A stretch of DNA of 64,000 nt from Ostreococcus lucimarinus CCE9901 (Eukaryota > Chlorophyta > Mamiellophyceae > Mamiellales > Bathycoccaceae), in the NCBI RefSeq assembly GCF_000092065.1, contig NC_009369.1, positions 404,367-468,366 of the forward strand. The letters are read 5' to 3'. The notes under the pieces are model-generated. The model saw only the letters and a list, made by a program, of their open reading frames with translations, was not told the DNA's origin and made no database searches. The position numbers and the translations under genes are program-made. Below, in pieces: positions 8,263 to 17,752 of this stretch; positions within the stretch are counted from its first letter, which is position 1; the number at the start of each line of letters is the position of its first letter.

Positions 8263-10224
8263 ATGGCGCGCGGCGCGGCGACGACGCGCGGCGTCGCATC
8301 CGACGCGGCGACGACGACGGGACGCGCGCGACGCGCGCGAATGGCGCGGCGCGGCGTCGCGCGCGCGACGCGAGGACGCGCGGCGATGACGACGACGGAG
8401 GACGAGGACGCGCGCGCGGCGCGGTTGGAGGCGCTCAGGGCGAAGTCGGTGGAGCTGCTGGAGAAGCGGCGCGCGCTGACGGAGAGGTTGGAACGGCGAC
8501 GCGCGGCGCGGGAAGAGAAGAGCGCGTACGGGGGGGGGGGGAAGCCGGCGTTCGAGGACGCGTCGGCGTTCGTGGAGCGCGCGGGAAGCGGGGGGGGTGG
8601 GACGGCGTCGGAGGCGGCGGTCGCGGAGGCGGCGGTCGCGGAGGCGGCGGTCGCGGAGGCGGCGGCGGTCGCGGCGGCGGCGGCGGAAGCGGAGGCGGAA
8701 CGTGAAGCGCCGGCGGCGCCGAAATGTCGAGAGCGGCTGAACATCATCATGGTCGCGAGCGAGTGCGCGCCGTTTAGTAAGACTGGCGGTCTTGGTGACG
8801 TCATGCAGTCGCTTCCGAAGGCGCTCGCCGGGCGAGGCCATCGCGTGATGGTCGTCGCGCCGAGGTATAAAGAGTACGAAGAAGTGTACGACACCGACGT
8901 TCGGTTGACGTTAAACATTCTCGGGAGTCAAGTGGAGGTTGGGTACTTTCACTCGTACCGCGATGGGGTGGATTTTGTGTTCGTCGATCACGGCGCCTAT
9001 CACTTTGTGCGCGACAACATTTACGCGGGCGAACGCTCGGACGCGATGTTTCGCAACGCGATGCTGTGTCAAGCCGCTTTAGAGGCGGTGTGGCACGTGC
9101 CGTGCGGAGGTGTGCCGTATGGAGATGAAAATTTAATATTCGTCGCCAACGATTGGCACGCGGCGTTGCTTCCGGTGTACTTGCAGGCGTACTATCGCGA
9201 TCACGGCAAGTTTGAGTTCGCGCGCTCGTGCTTCGTTATTCACAACATGGCGCACCAGGGTCGCGGACCTTTAGTCGAATTCAACAACTTGCAGCTTCCA
9301 GATCATTACAAGCACCACTTCTTGCTCGACGATCCGATGGGCGGTGAATGCATGAACATCATGCAAGCCGGATTGCGTCTCGCCACCAAAGTCATCGCCG
9401 TGAGCGAAGGGTACGCGTGGGAGATCACGACGGACATGGGCGGCTGGGGGCTCGCGCCGACGATTCGCGAATTCGGCGAGCACAAGCTCAGTGGCATCGT
9501 CAACGGCATCGACTTGAACGAGTGGTCGCCCGACATTGATCATCATTTGGACGGCGACGGATACGCGAGATACGAGCCGCGCGCCGGCGCGTTTGAGGAC
9601 GGCAAGCGCGCGTGCAAACTCGCGCTTCAGCGCCAACTCGGGTTGGCCGAACGCGAAGACGTGCCTATTTTAGCATTCATCGGGCGTCTCGATGACCAGA
9701 AAGGCGTAGACTTGATCGCCGAAGCTGAAGGATGGTTGATGAGCCAAGACGTGCAACTCATCATGTTGGGCAGCGGGCGGGGCGATTTGGAAGACGCTCT
9801 GCGGGGGATGGAGAGCCGACATCACGACAAATGTCGCGCCTGGGTTGGGTTTTCGGTGCAAATGGCGCATCGAATCACCGCCGGGGCGGACATTCTGTTG
9901 ATGCCCTCCCGATTCGAGCCGTGCGGATTGAACCAACTGTACGCGATGCGGTACGGCACCGTGCCCGTCGTCCACGCCGTCGGCGGCTTACGAGACACGG
10001 TGAAGCAATACGACCCGTTCAATGACACCGGTAACGGTTGGACTTTTGATAGCGCGGAAACGAACAAGCTCATCGACGCCATGGGCCACGCGATTACAAC
10101 CTATCGCGATCACCGGGACGCGTTTCGCCGTATTCAAGCGCGCGGTTTCGAGCGCGATTTGGGTTGGGATCGCGCCGCCGAGCTCTACGAAGACCGTTTC
10201 ATCGACGCCAAGTACTCGTGGTGA
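8263..10224 (+). CDS. Soluble starch synthase (GT5, SSII-like)
   Basis: The 653-aa enzyme transfers glucose from ADP-glucose to alpha-1,4-glucan ends in plastid starch synthesis. The N-terminal 150 residues hold a basic transit-type region, a charged helical stretch (about 44-86), Gly runs and an Ala-Val-Ala-Glu-Ala repeat. The GT5 catalytic domain begins at about residue 158 with [14 protein letters not shown] (the ADP-glucose-binding K-x-G-G-L), continues through [15 protein letters not shown] and [13 protein letters not shown], and ends with [21 protein letters not shown] and GGLRDTV. The [22 protein letters not shown] and DPMGGE segments resemble SSII rather than SSIII. The start at 8263 is the first ATG; the frame is open upstream only from a GTG. 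An ATG at 8386 is also possible. Confidence 0.92.
   Translation: MARGAATTRGVASDAATTTGRARRARMARRGVARATRGRAAMTTTEDEDARAARLEALRAKSVELLEKRRALTERLERRRAAREEKSAYGGGGKPAFEDASAFVERAGSGGGGTASEAAVAEAAVAEAAVAEAAAVAAAAAEAEAEREAPAAPKCRERLNIIMVASECAPFSKTGGLGDVMQSLPKALAGRGHRVMVVAPRYKEYEEVYDTDVRLTLNILGSQVEVGYFHSYRDGVDFVFVDHGAYHFVRDNIYAGERSDAMFRNAMLCQAALEAVWHVPCGGVPYGDENLIFVANDWHAALLPVYLQAYYRDHGKFEFARSCFVIHNMAHQGRGPLVEFNNLQLPDHYKHHFLLDDPMGGECMNIMQAGLRLATKVIAVSEGYAWEITTDMGGWGLAPTIREFGEHKLSGIVNGIDLNEWSPDIDHHLDGDGYARYEPRAGAFEDGKRACKLALQRQLGLAEREDVPILAFIGRLDDQKGVDLIAEAEGWLMSQDVQLIMLGSGRGDLEDALRGMESRHHDKCRAWVGFSVQMAHRITAGADILLMPSRFEPCGLNQLYAMRYGTVPVVHAVGGLRDTVKQYDPFNDTGNGWTFDSAETNKLIDAMGHAITTYRDHRDAFRRIQARGFERDLGWDRAAELYEDRFIDAKYSW
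8611..8655 (+). repeat. 15-bp tandem repeat in the starch synthase gene
   Basis: Three exact copies of GAGGCGGCGGTCGCG lie at 8611-8625, 8626-8640 and 8641-8655, followed by a diverged partial copy. They encode an E-A-A-V-A repeat in the linker before the catalytic domain. The copy number could vary between strains because the unit is in frame. Confidence 0.9.
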
Positions 10225-10406
10225 TCACGTCGTCTCGTTTTACCCTTGTAACGCACGCGACAGCGTTTCTAGCCACGCGTCTCGTTCCGTCGCCCGACGT
10301 TCGCGTCTCGCTCGCCTCCGCGCGGCGTCAACCCTCCGCGCGGCGCGTGCCACTCCCCGCACACGCCCGCGCGTCCGTCGTCGCACCGCGCGCGCGGTTC
10401 GGCGAC

Positions 10407-13400
10407 ATGGAAGACCTTCGCGCCGCACTCGCTGGGTCAGTGAGCGCCGATGAGGGCACGCGCGTCGCCGCCGACGCGTTTTTAAAATCCGCCGCCGCCC
10501 GCAGCGGCGCCGCGCTCGGCCTTCTCGGCCTCGCGAGCGACGCCGCGACGGAGATGGGCACGCGGCAGAGCGCGAGCATTTACTTCAAGCATCTCGTCAA
10601 TAAGTCGTGGACGCAGCGCGAAGGCGCGACGGCGACGACGGAGACGAATCCGATCTTGGACGAGGGCGACAAAGCGGCGGTTCGACGCGTCGCGCTGGAG
10701 GCGATCGCGAACACGCCGAGCAAGGTGCGAAGTCAGCTCGTGGAGGCGGTGCGAGTGATCGTTCATCATGATTTCCCCGGGCGTTGGCCGGAGGTGGCGA
10801 ATCAGGTGCTGGATGGGTTGAACGCCGCGTCGTCGAGCGAGAGCGGAAAGCTGTGCGGGACGGTGTTGGTGTTGCACGCGCTGTGTCGAAAGTATGAGTT
10901 CAAGGCGGTGGATGAGCGAGCAGACATCGAAGAGATGATACGCGTGGTGTTTCCAAAGTTGCTGGAGATTTTGAAGGCGTTGCTTGCGTATCAAGGCCCG
11001 CCGGACACGGAATTGGAGGAGTTGAAGAAGGCGATTTGCAAGACGTACTTGAGCGCAACGTATCTTAACGTCGGACCGTCTTTGCGCGAGGAAGGGACGT
11101 TTCGGGAATGGATGGCGGCGTTTCACGCGATCATCACCGCGCCAGTGCCGACAGAGAATATGCCGACGGACGATAAGACTGAGTTGAAACATTGGCCGTG
11201 GTGGAAGACGAAGAAGTGGGCGATGCACGTCGTCAATCGGATGTTCAATAGATACGGCAACTTGAAAAAGTGCCAACCTCACGACAAGGCTCAAGCGACG
11301 GTGTATCGTGACAAATACGCTGGACACTTTGTGACAGTATACATCCAATTACTGAGCTCCCTCGCCACGGGTGCGGTGATGCCCGACCGAGTCGTCAATC
11401 TCGCCGTGCACCATCTCTCCACGGCGTTGGGGGTTCCGACGATGTACAAGCACATGGAGCCGCACCTCGATGCAATCTTCCAGCAAATCGTATTTCCAAT
11501 GCTATGTTTCAGCGCTGAGGACGACGAGCTGTGGAAGGATGATCCCCAAGAGTACGTTCGAAAATCACAAGATCTCATAGAAGACATGTATTCGCCACGA
11601 ACCGCGGCGTGCAGTTACACACAAGAATTGGTGATTACCGGCAGGCGTCTGAAGGAAAACTTGCCAAAGGTGTTAGGCGCGATGGTTCAAATATTCACCA
11701 AAAACTCTTCCAGCGTCAGATCCGGGCCGATGGACGCTAGAGCGCGATACGAACTCGATGGCGCGCTGCTCGTCATCACCACCCTGTCGCAACTTTTATC
11801 CACGCACCCGGATTACGCAAAGGAAATCGAAGGTATGCTCATGACGCATGTTGTTCCGGCATTTGGTTGTGTACATGGTCATATTCGCGCCAAGGCGGTA
11901 TCGTGCGTATCAAAGTATTCGGATATCACGTTCCGAGACCAGAATAACTTTATGCAGCTGTTTTCGAGCGTCGTAAATGCGATGAAGGATCCCGAAATTC
12001 CGGTGAGGTTCGAGGCAGTCGTTGGGCTCGGAGCTTTTGTGCAAGCCACAGACGACGTGAGCGCGCTGAAGGGTATTCTACCACAGTTGTTAGACGAGTT
12101 TTTCAAGCTCATGAACGAAGTGGAGTCGGAAGATGTTGTGTACACGCTTGAAACAATCACCGAAAAGTTTGGCGAAGACATCGCGCCCTTCGCTTTGGGC
12201 ATGACGCAGAACCTCGCCGCAGCGTTCTGGAAGGTTGTGCAAGAAGCTGAAGGAAAGGATGACGATGAGTACGGCATGATGGCATGCATGGGATGTCTGC
12301 GCGCCATGTCGACGATTCTCGAATCCGTTTCTAGTTTACCGCACATGTACCCCGAACTTGAAGCCGCCGTGTTCCCAATTTTGCATAAAATGATTAGCGA
12401 AGAAGGATACGACGTGTTTGAGGAAGTTTTGGAGATATTGTCCTACCTAACGTATTTCACTCCGGTCGTGACACCACGCATGTGGGAACTCTGGCCGCTG
12501 ATGATGCGCATGATGGATGACTGGGCGCTGCAATATTTCGAGAATATGCTCATTCCGCTCGACAACTACATCAGTCGAGGCACGGAGCACTTTCTCACCC
12601 CTGGCTCGAGTTACGTGGAAGATACGTATAAGCTGTGCGAAAAGGTATTAGGAGGCGATTATCCCGAGCCCGATTGCTTGCCAGCGCCAAAGTTGATGGA
12701 GTGCGTGATGACGAATTGCCGCGGCCGCGTCGACGTCGTCATCGAACCGTACGTGAACATTGCACTTGCGTGTCTCGCGACTGCGGAGTTGCCACACTTT
12801 AGGGATTGGCTCATGATGACTTACGCGCATGCACTTCATTATAACGCATCGCTTGCGCTGGCAGCGACGAACCGAACTGGCAAAACGAACGAAGTGTTCG
12901 CGTTGTGGTCGAACATGCTCGCCGAGCGCAGGAAGAGTGGAGAACGTAAAAACTTCACCTCTGAACACGCCAAGAAAGTTTGCGCGTTGGGACTCATGGC
13001 GCTTTTGCAAGCGCCGGCAGAGTCGTTAACACCTGAGATTCGAGGTGCGCTCGGAGGTATTCTTGACACGCTCATCTCTTTACTCGAAGATTTGCGATTG
13101 CAAATCACGGAGCGCAAGTCGGATGAAGCGAGCGGCAAGAGTAGGCATCAATGGAATGGCCTTGGCCTCTTCGACGGCGAAGACGAATACGAGGAACACA
13201 ACTTTGACGAAGAGGACGATGATGGAGAAATGCACTTTGACGCGACGACGCTCCGCGCGTTGGCGAAGCAAGCGCAAGACGCTGATCCGTACTCTCGCGC
13301 CGGCGACGTCGACTCAGAAGACGACGAGCATTTCTTCTTCGACGACGATGACGATTCGTGCCAAAGCCCGCTAGACGACATTGACACGTTCATCGTATTT

Positions 13401-13565
13401 TCGGAGTGCATGAATCAGTTGCATCGCACCGGTAGTCTCAATCCGAGCGCTGAATCTCATTCAAAATTGCAGGAGTTGATCAATCACGCCGCGATTCGTG
13501 CCGAAGAGTTCCCTCGAGAGCGCGCGGAGGCGAAGAAGGAATCACACGGCGTGTCTGGTAGTTGA
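10407..13565 (+). CDS. Importin-beta-family nuclear transport receptor (importin-7/8-like)
   Basis: This 1052-aa protein starts with an importin-beta N-terminal (Ran-binding) domain: MEDLRAALAGSVSADEGTR..., with LLGLASDAATEMGTRQSASIYFKHLVNKSW in the first 60 residues. HEAT-type helical repeats follow through the rest. Family-specific blocks of importin-7/8 (Nmd5/Sxm1) are visible: DFPGRWPEV, WPWWKTKKWAMHVVNRMFNRYG, EDPQEYVRKS-like DDPQEYVRKSQDL, VLEILSYLTYFTP, and the acidic clusters near the C-terminus (about residues 920-1000). Length is close to the usual 1,040. It would carry ribosomal proteins, histone or other cargo into the nucleus with RanGTP. The start at 10407 is the only ATG giving a full domain; upstream frame sequence overlaps the starch synthase gene. 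Confidence 0.9.
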   Translation: MEDLRAALAGSVSADEGTRVAADAFLKSAAARSGAALGLLGLASDAATEMGTRQSASIYFKHLVNKSWTQREGATATTETNPILDEGDKAAVRRVALEAIANTPSKVRSQLVEAVRVIVHHDFPGRWPEVANQVLDGLNAASSSESGKLCGTVLVLHALCRKYEFKAVDERADIEEMIRVVFPKLLEILKALLAYQGPPDTELEELKKAICKTYLSATYLNVGPSLREEGTFREWMAAFHAIITAPVPTENMPTDDKTELKHWPWWKTKKWAMHVVNRMFNRYGNLKKCQPHDKAQATVYRDKYAGHFVTVYIQLLSSLATGAVMPDRVVNLAVHHLSTALGVPTMYKHMEPHLDAIFQQIVFPMLCFSAEDDELWKDDPQEYVRKSQDLIEDMYSPRTAACSYTQELVITGRRLKENLPKVLGAMVQIFTKNSSSVRSGPMDARARYELDGALLVITTLSQLLSTHPDYAKEIEGMLMTHVVPAFGCVHGHIRAKAVSCVSKYSDITFRDQNNFMQLFSSVVNAMKDPEIPVRFEAVVGLGAFVQATDDVSALKGILPQLLDEFFKLMNEVESEDVVYTLETITEKFGEDIAPFALGMTQNLAAAFWKVVQEAEGKDDDEYGMMACMGCLRAMSTILESVSSLPHMYPELEAAVFPILHKMISEEGYDVFEEVLEILSYLTYFTPVVTPRMWELWPLMMRMMDDWALQYFENMLIPLDNYISRGTEHFLTPGSSYVEDTYKLCEKVLGGDYPEPDCLPAPKLMECVMTNCRGRVDVVIEPYVNIALACLATAELPHFRDWLMMTYAHALHYNASLALAATNRTGKTNEVFALWSNMLAERRKSGERKNFTSEHAKKVCALGLMALLQAPAESLTPEIRGALGGILDTLISLLEDLRLQITERKSDEASGKSRHQWNGLGLFDGEDEYEEHNFDEEDDDGEMHFDATTLRALAKQAQDADPYSRAGDVDSEDDEHFFFDDDDDSCQSPLDDIDTFIVFSECMNQLHRTGSLNPSAESHSKLQELINHAAIRAEEFPRERAEAKKESHGVSGS

Positions 13566-13657
13566 ACGAGTACCAGCATACCGGCGGTACGTTAGACTGA
13601 TAATTATGTGAATATACTTAGTACAACAAGTAGCTAGATCGTACGTTTTTTACCTCG

Positions 13658-15487
13658 TTATTCGTCGAGATTTATTTCGTTGAGAATGCGAGACATCTCG
13701 TCGGGGATGTTCGCGTGCTTAAAAGACATTTCAAAGTTTTCGACGTCATCTCTATCGACGCGCTGTAACCCAGCCAATCCGAGCGTCGTATCAACGCTCT
13801 TGAGTCTATAAAAGAACAGCAGCATCCAGTCGTCGGGGACGTACACATTGACCAGTCGCCCCGATACCACTTCTCGCATCGGTTCCCAGACTTTATTCGA
13901 CGTAGACATCGGCGCCGAAATGAACACGACGCGCTCGACAATTTTCTTTCCCTTTTCACCAGCGGCGTGGAGCTTCATCAGCGCGCTCTGAACCACAAAC
14001 GCGCCAGAGCTGTACGTCACGAACGTCACGGGTCGTCGACCGTGCTGCTGGGTGAGCAAAGCGTTGGCGATTTCCTCCCCGGCGATTTCCGCCTTTGCTC
14101 GCGCAATCGTCCACGGATTGTCTAGGTAGCACGCGCAGCTGAGGAGCGTCACCGGCCAAGACACCGCGGTCGTGATCGACGCGAGCGCGGTTCGAGCTAA
14201 AACTTTCGGCGCGGCGACCGTGATGGCGTACTTACCACCCACGAACTGCATCGCGGTGCCGAGTTCGGTGAGCGTGGACGGCTCCCAGTTCAGCACGTAT
14301 TGTTCGCCGGTGTGATTTCCCCACTCAGGTTTTGCCGCCGGCGCTTCGGCGTCCTTCTCGTCGATCGTCTTCTCCAGCACGACCTCCCTCATCTTTTCCA
14401 CCAGCGAGTCCATTTTTTTATCCAACGCCTCGTCCTTGGTGAGTTGCAGTCGTAGCTCCAACGGCCGCGGCATGGCTTCCAGTTCCTCAATCTTCGGCGT
14501 CTTGCCCTTCTTGCTCAAGATTTTACTCGAACGCGAACGCGCCAACTCTTGCGGATCGATCGAGCGGTAAGAAACCAAGATACTCCCAGAGATCACCCCA
14601 GCCAGAGACGCCGCGCCCTTGACGGTCTGCTTCAACGCGTCGGTGGTTTGCACGATCAAATAGCCGTCGTCGTCGCGCTCGAGCGTCATCCCGAGTTCGC
14701 CCGGATCATCGATCACGACGACGTATTGATTCTTTTCCGCTCCCCACGCGCGGAGTAAATCGCGCTCATCGCGCAAAAATCCAGGAACGAACACGTGCAG
14801 CGCGAATCGTCGCCCGACGCCGCGCAGAGGAATGAACTGAAACTGTTCCATCTCCGTCGACGTTCGACGCAACATCGCGTACCCAGTCAGCCCCGCGCCC
14901 GTGGCGCCGAACACGGCGCCGACGCCGCCCAGCGTCGCCAACACCCCCGTCGTCGCCGCGCCTATCACGCCCAGCCCGCTCAACGACGCCAGCACCGCCG
15001 GCGCCGCGACCCCCCCCGTGACGAACAACGCCGCCCCCCCGATCGCCGCCGCTCCACCGATTTTCACCGCCCGCGTCCACGACCACTCCCCCTCCGCTCG
15101 TTCTTCGCTCTCCGATTCGCTCCCATCGTCCAACGCCGCCGCGCGTCGCATTCGCTCCGCCGCGCCGTCCTCCGCCTCCGCGAACGTCCTCCACGACTCG
15201 CCCGCGCGCGTCGCCCGCGTTCTCAATCCCGCTCTCGCGTCCGCGTCGTACGTCCCGCTCGCGATCAGCGCCTCCGCCGCGAATTCCACGCTCATGCGCT
15301 CCATGCTCTCCTCCTCGTCGCCGGATTCGTCGTACGTCGCCATGCGTCCCGCGCGTCGCGTCTCCGCCGCCGCCTCGAGCGCGCGTCGAACGCGCGCCCC
15401 CGTCTCTCGTCGCCGTTCGCGCGTCCAGTGCGCGCGTCCCACGTCCGCGTCGAAGTCCACGACGGACCAATCGATCGTCGTCGGCAT
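13658..15487 (-). CDS. TMCO4/DUF726 membrane alpha/beta-hydrolase-like protein
   Basis: A 609-aa protein from the chosen ATG at 15487. The first about 180 residues are charged, then a Gly/Ala-rich hydrophobic region (about residues 155-215) with probable membrane helices precedes the DUF726 domain: RFALHVFVPGFLRDERDLLRAWG, VLNWEPSTLTELG, YSSGAFVVQSAL, and VFISAPMSTSNKVWEPMREVVSGRLVNVYVPDDWMLLFFYR. This order is diagnostic of TMCO4 and fungal relatives. The nucleophile elbow reads TYSSGA instead of the usual G-Y-S-x-G, so catalysis is uncertain. A longer start at 15658 exists, but it would overlap the divergent kelch gene's start codon; the internal ATG leaves about 170 bp for promoters. Confidence 0.8.
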   Translation of the reverse strand: MPTTIDWSVVDFDADVGRAHWTRERRRETGARVRRALEAAAETRRAGRMATYDESGDEEESMERMSVEFAAEALIASGTYDADARAGLRTRATRAGESWRTFAEAEDGAAERMRRAAALDDGSESESEERAEGEWSWTRAVKIGGAAAIGGAALFVTGGVAAPAVLASLSGLGVIGAATTGVLATLGGVGAVFGATGAGLTGYAMLRRTSTEMEQFQFIPLRGVGRRFALHVFVPGFLRDERDLLRAWGAEKNQYVVVIDDPGELGMTLERDDDGYLIVQTTDALKQTVKGAASLAGVISGSILVSYRSIDPQELARSRSSKILSKKGKTPKIEELEAMPRPLELRLQLTKDEALDKKMDSLVEKMREVVLEKTIDEKDAEAPAAKPEWGNHTGEQYVLNWEPSTLTELGTAMQFVGGKYAITVAAPKVLARTALASITTAVSWPVTLLSCACYLDNPWTIARAKAEIAGEEIANALLTQQHGRRPVTFVTYSSGAFVVQSALMKLHAAGEKGKKIVERVVFISAPMSTSNKVWEPMREVVSGRLVNVYVPDDWMLLFFYRLKSVDTTLGLAGLQRVDRDDVENFEMSFKHANIPDEMSRILNEINLDE

Positions 15488-15656
15488 CGCGTCGCCGTCG
15501 CTCGAGACGCGCGTCGGATTCGGATCGGAATTCGCGTCGCGCGCGACGATCCGCACTCGCGAGCGCGACGCGCGCGCGCGTCCGAGCGCGCGCGATGGCG
15601 AACCCGTGCCCGACGCCGTACCCGGAGCGGTGCGCGCGCGTCCGAGCGCGGCGCGC

Positions 15657-17567
15657 ATGCGAGCGCGCGGCGCTCTGACGAACTCGACCGCGACCGTTGG
15701 AGCGCGACGATTCGAGCGCGATTCGAGCGCGGCGACTGACCCGCGCGCGAACGCGCGACGCAGGTTTCACGCGGCGACGCGCGTGGGGAACTCGAGCGCG
15801 GCGCGGTCGTTTTTCAGCGACGAGACGCGATTGATGCTCTTCGCGTTGGAGCGACGCGCGACGCGCGGCGCGTTGACGACGGTGCGCGAACAGACGGGCG
15901 CGTCCGACGCGGAGGCGCTGGCGGAGGACGCGCACTTGGCGGAGGGCGACCCGCGGGCGCTGCGAGCGATGGCGCGGGCGTGGGAGGCGCTGGACGCGAC
16001 GCCGGCGAACGAGGCGATGCGGCTGTACGTCAAGGTGCTGGACGAGGAAAAACCGAATTGGTGGGACGGCGCGGCGACGGAGGCGCGGCGAAGCAATCGT
16101 GGGATGCACGCGAAGGGCGGGATGGAGGCGCTGCCGGAGGCGATGCGCGTCGAGCGCGGGAGATGGGAGTTTTTGGAGTACGCGGGGACGAAGCCGACGG
16201 CGCGGTTTCAACACGCGGCGACCGTCGCGGGCGCGAAGATGTACGTCATCGGGGGATCGTTTCGCGGACGATTCATGAACGACACGCACGAGCTCGATTT
16301 GACGACGTCGACGTGGCGGCGGTTGAAGACGAAGCCGGGGACGAGCGCGTTACCGGCGTGCGCGGGGCATCGGGCGGTGACGTGTCGAGGCGTCGTCTTC
16401 GTCGTCGGCGGCCGGTTCAAGGGACCGGAGACGAGCGCCATGTCGGTGTACAGGATGGAAACGAAAGACGATGGATTAGACGAAGTGGAATGGGTCAAGA
16501 TTGAAACCGGCGGAGACGAAGCGCCGTGCGCGCGTCGCGGCGCCTCGGTCACGATGGTCGGCGAACACAAGTGCATCGTCTTCGGCGGCGAAGACGACGA
16601 GCGACGATTTTTGAACGACGCGTGGATTTTAGACATGACTTCTTTCGTGTGGCGCGCGGTGAAGGCACCCGGTGGGCACCCTCCAGAGTCTCGCGCGGAG
16701 CACACTGCGACGATGTGGGGCCAAGACACGCTGCTCGTCTTCGGCGGTACGGGCAGATCGACGAAATGTTTTTCATCACTCTTTGCGCTCGACTTAGTGC
16801 AACACAAATGGATAGAGGTGAATCCTCGCGGCGCGGCGCGCGTCGAGCCTCGCGCGGGTCACGCGGCTGTCTTGATCAAAGACGGTCGGTTCTGGGTCCT
16901 CGTCGGCGGAGGCAACAACGAGCGCGGGCTCTCAGAGTGTTCGATTTTAGATTTGGAGGAGATGGAATGGGTCGATCGGAACGATGCATTTCTCGCACCG
17001 CCGATCGTGGGAGAAGGCATGACGTTGTGCGCGCTGAGCACGCGCGATGGTATGGAGGACGCCGTCGTCGCCTTTGGTGGATACAACGGAGCGTGCCAAA
17101 ACGAGACGCAAATCTTGCGCGTGCCGGAAGATTTCCCCGAGCACGAAGCCCTGGCGAGCGATGAAAATCGCGCTCCACCGGTGAGCACGAGCGTTCTGCG
17201 CGATGACAAGTCGATCGAACGAGACGACGAACGAGACGACGAACACGCGTCCTCCCCGGCGTCGGCGCTTATCGATTTCGCTAGTCCGGACAAGCCGGCG
17301 GCGACCACCTTCGCTTTCGGCACCGACGCGAGCGTGCAGGCGTACAGAAAAGAAAACGTCGAGCTCCGTCGCGCGTTACATCGCATGCGGAACGACGCCC
17401 AAATCGTCGCCGACGCACACGCCGCCCTCCGCGTGCGATGCGAGGACCTCGAGCGCGGCTTGAGCGACGAGCGCCGCCGCAACGAAGACCTCGAGCGCAA
17501 AGTCGCCGCGCTCGCGGAGCAAATTCGCGGCGGTTTAGGTGCCAGCGGTTCATTCTTCTCTCCTTGA
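15657..17567 (+). CDS. Acyl-CoA-binding protein with kelch repeats (ACBP4/5-like)
   Basis: The 636-aa protein has an acyl-CoA-binding domain at about residues 50-130, recognisable by DETRLMLFALERRATRG, the RAMARAWEAL helix and NEAMRLYVKVLDEEKPNWW. It then has at least five kelch repeats (about 165-500) with the G-G-x motif: VIGGSFRGRF, VVGGRFKGP, VFGGEDDERRFLNDAW, VFGGTGRSTKCF, LVGGGNNE, AFGGYNG. A charged coiled coil (about 560-625) closes the protein. This domain order is that of plant ACBP4/ACBP5, cytosolic proteins that bind long-chain acyl-CoA esters and carry lipids between plastid and ER. Length matches the plant forms (about 650-670). The start at 15657 is the only ATG upstream of the binding domain. 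Confidence 0.87.
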   Translation: MRARGALTNSTATVGARRFERDSSAATDPRANARRRFHAATRVGNSSAARSFFSDETRLMLFALERRATRGALTTVREQTGASDAEALAEDAHLAEGDPRALRAMARAWEALDATPANEAMRLYVKVLDEEKPNWWDGAATEARRSNRGMHAKGGMEALPEAMRVERGRWEFLEYAGTKPTARFQHAATVAGAKMYVIGGSFRGRFMNDTHELDLTTSTWRRLKTKPGTSALPACAGHRAVTCRGVVFVVGGRFKGPETSAMSVYRMETKDDGLDEVEWVKIETGGDEAPCARRGASVTMVGEHKCIVFGGEDDERRFLNDAWILDMTSFVWRAVKAPGGHPPESRAEHTATMWGQDTLLVFGGTGRSTKCFSSLFALDLVQHKWIEVNPRGAARVEPRAGHAAVLIKDGRFWVLVGGGNNERGLSECSILDLEEMEWVDRNDAFLAPPIVGEGMTLCALSTRDGMEDAVVAFGGYNGACQNETQILRVPEDFPEHEALASDENRAPPVSTSVLRDDKSIERDDERDDEHASSPASALIDFASPDKPAATTFAFGTDASVQAYRKENVELRRALHRMRNDAQIVADAHAALRVRCEDLERGLSDERRRNEDLERKVAALAEQIRGGLGASGSFFSP

Positions 17568-17752
17568 TTTCGTTTAGCGTTTAGTGTTTAGCATTTCACC
17601 GCACATGCATCGCGTTTCAGCCGCGCGCCGCGTCTCCTGGCCTCCCTCTCCTCGAAAGTGACGCGAAGAGTCGCGCGCGCCGCAGTGCGCGACGCGCGCG
17701 ATCGCCGCGCCCGAGAGCGCCACGAACGCGAACGAACGCGAACGAACGCGTG

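Noticed and set aside
10164-10406. N-terminal extension of the importin frame upstream of 10407.
   Set aside because: It overlaps the end of the starch synthase gene in another frame and is Arg/Ala-rich without family similarity; the importin domain begins at the 10407 ATG.
14901-15656. N-terminal 252-codon extension of the kelch gene frame.
   Set aside because: It is antisense to the DUF726 coding sequence and starts well before the acyl-CoA-binding domain; it is a GC-rich shadow frame.
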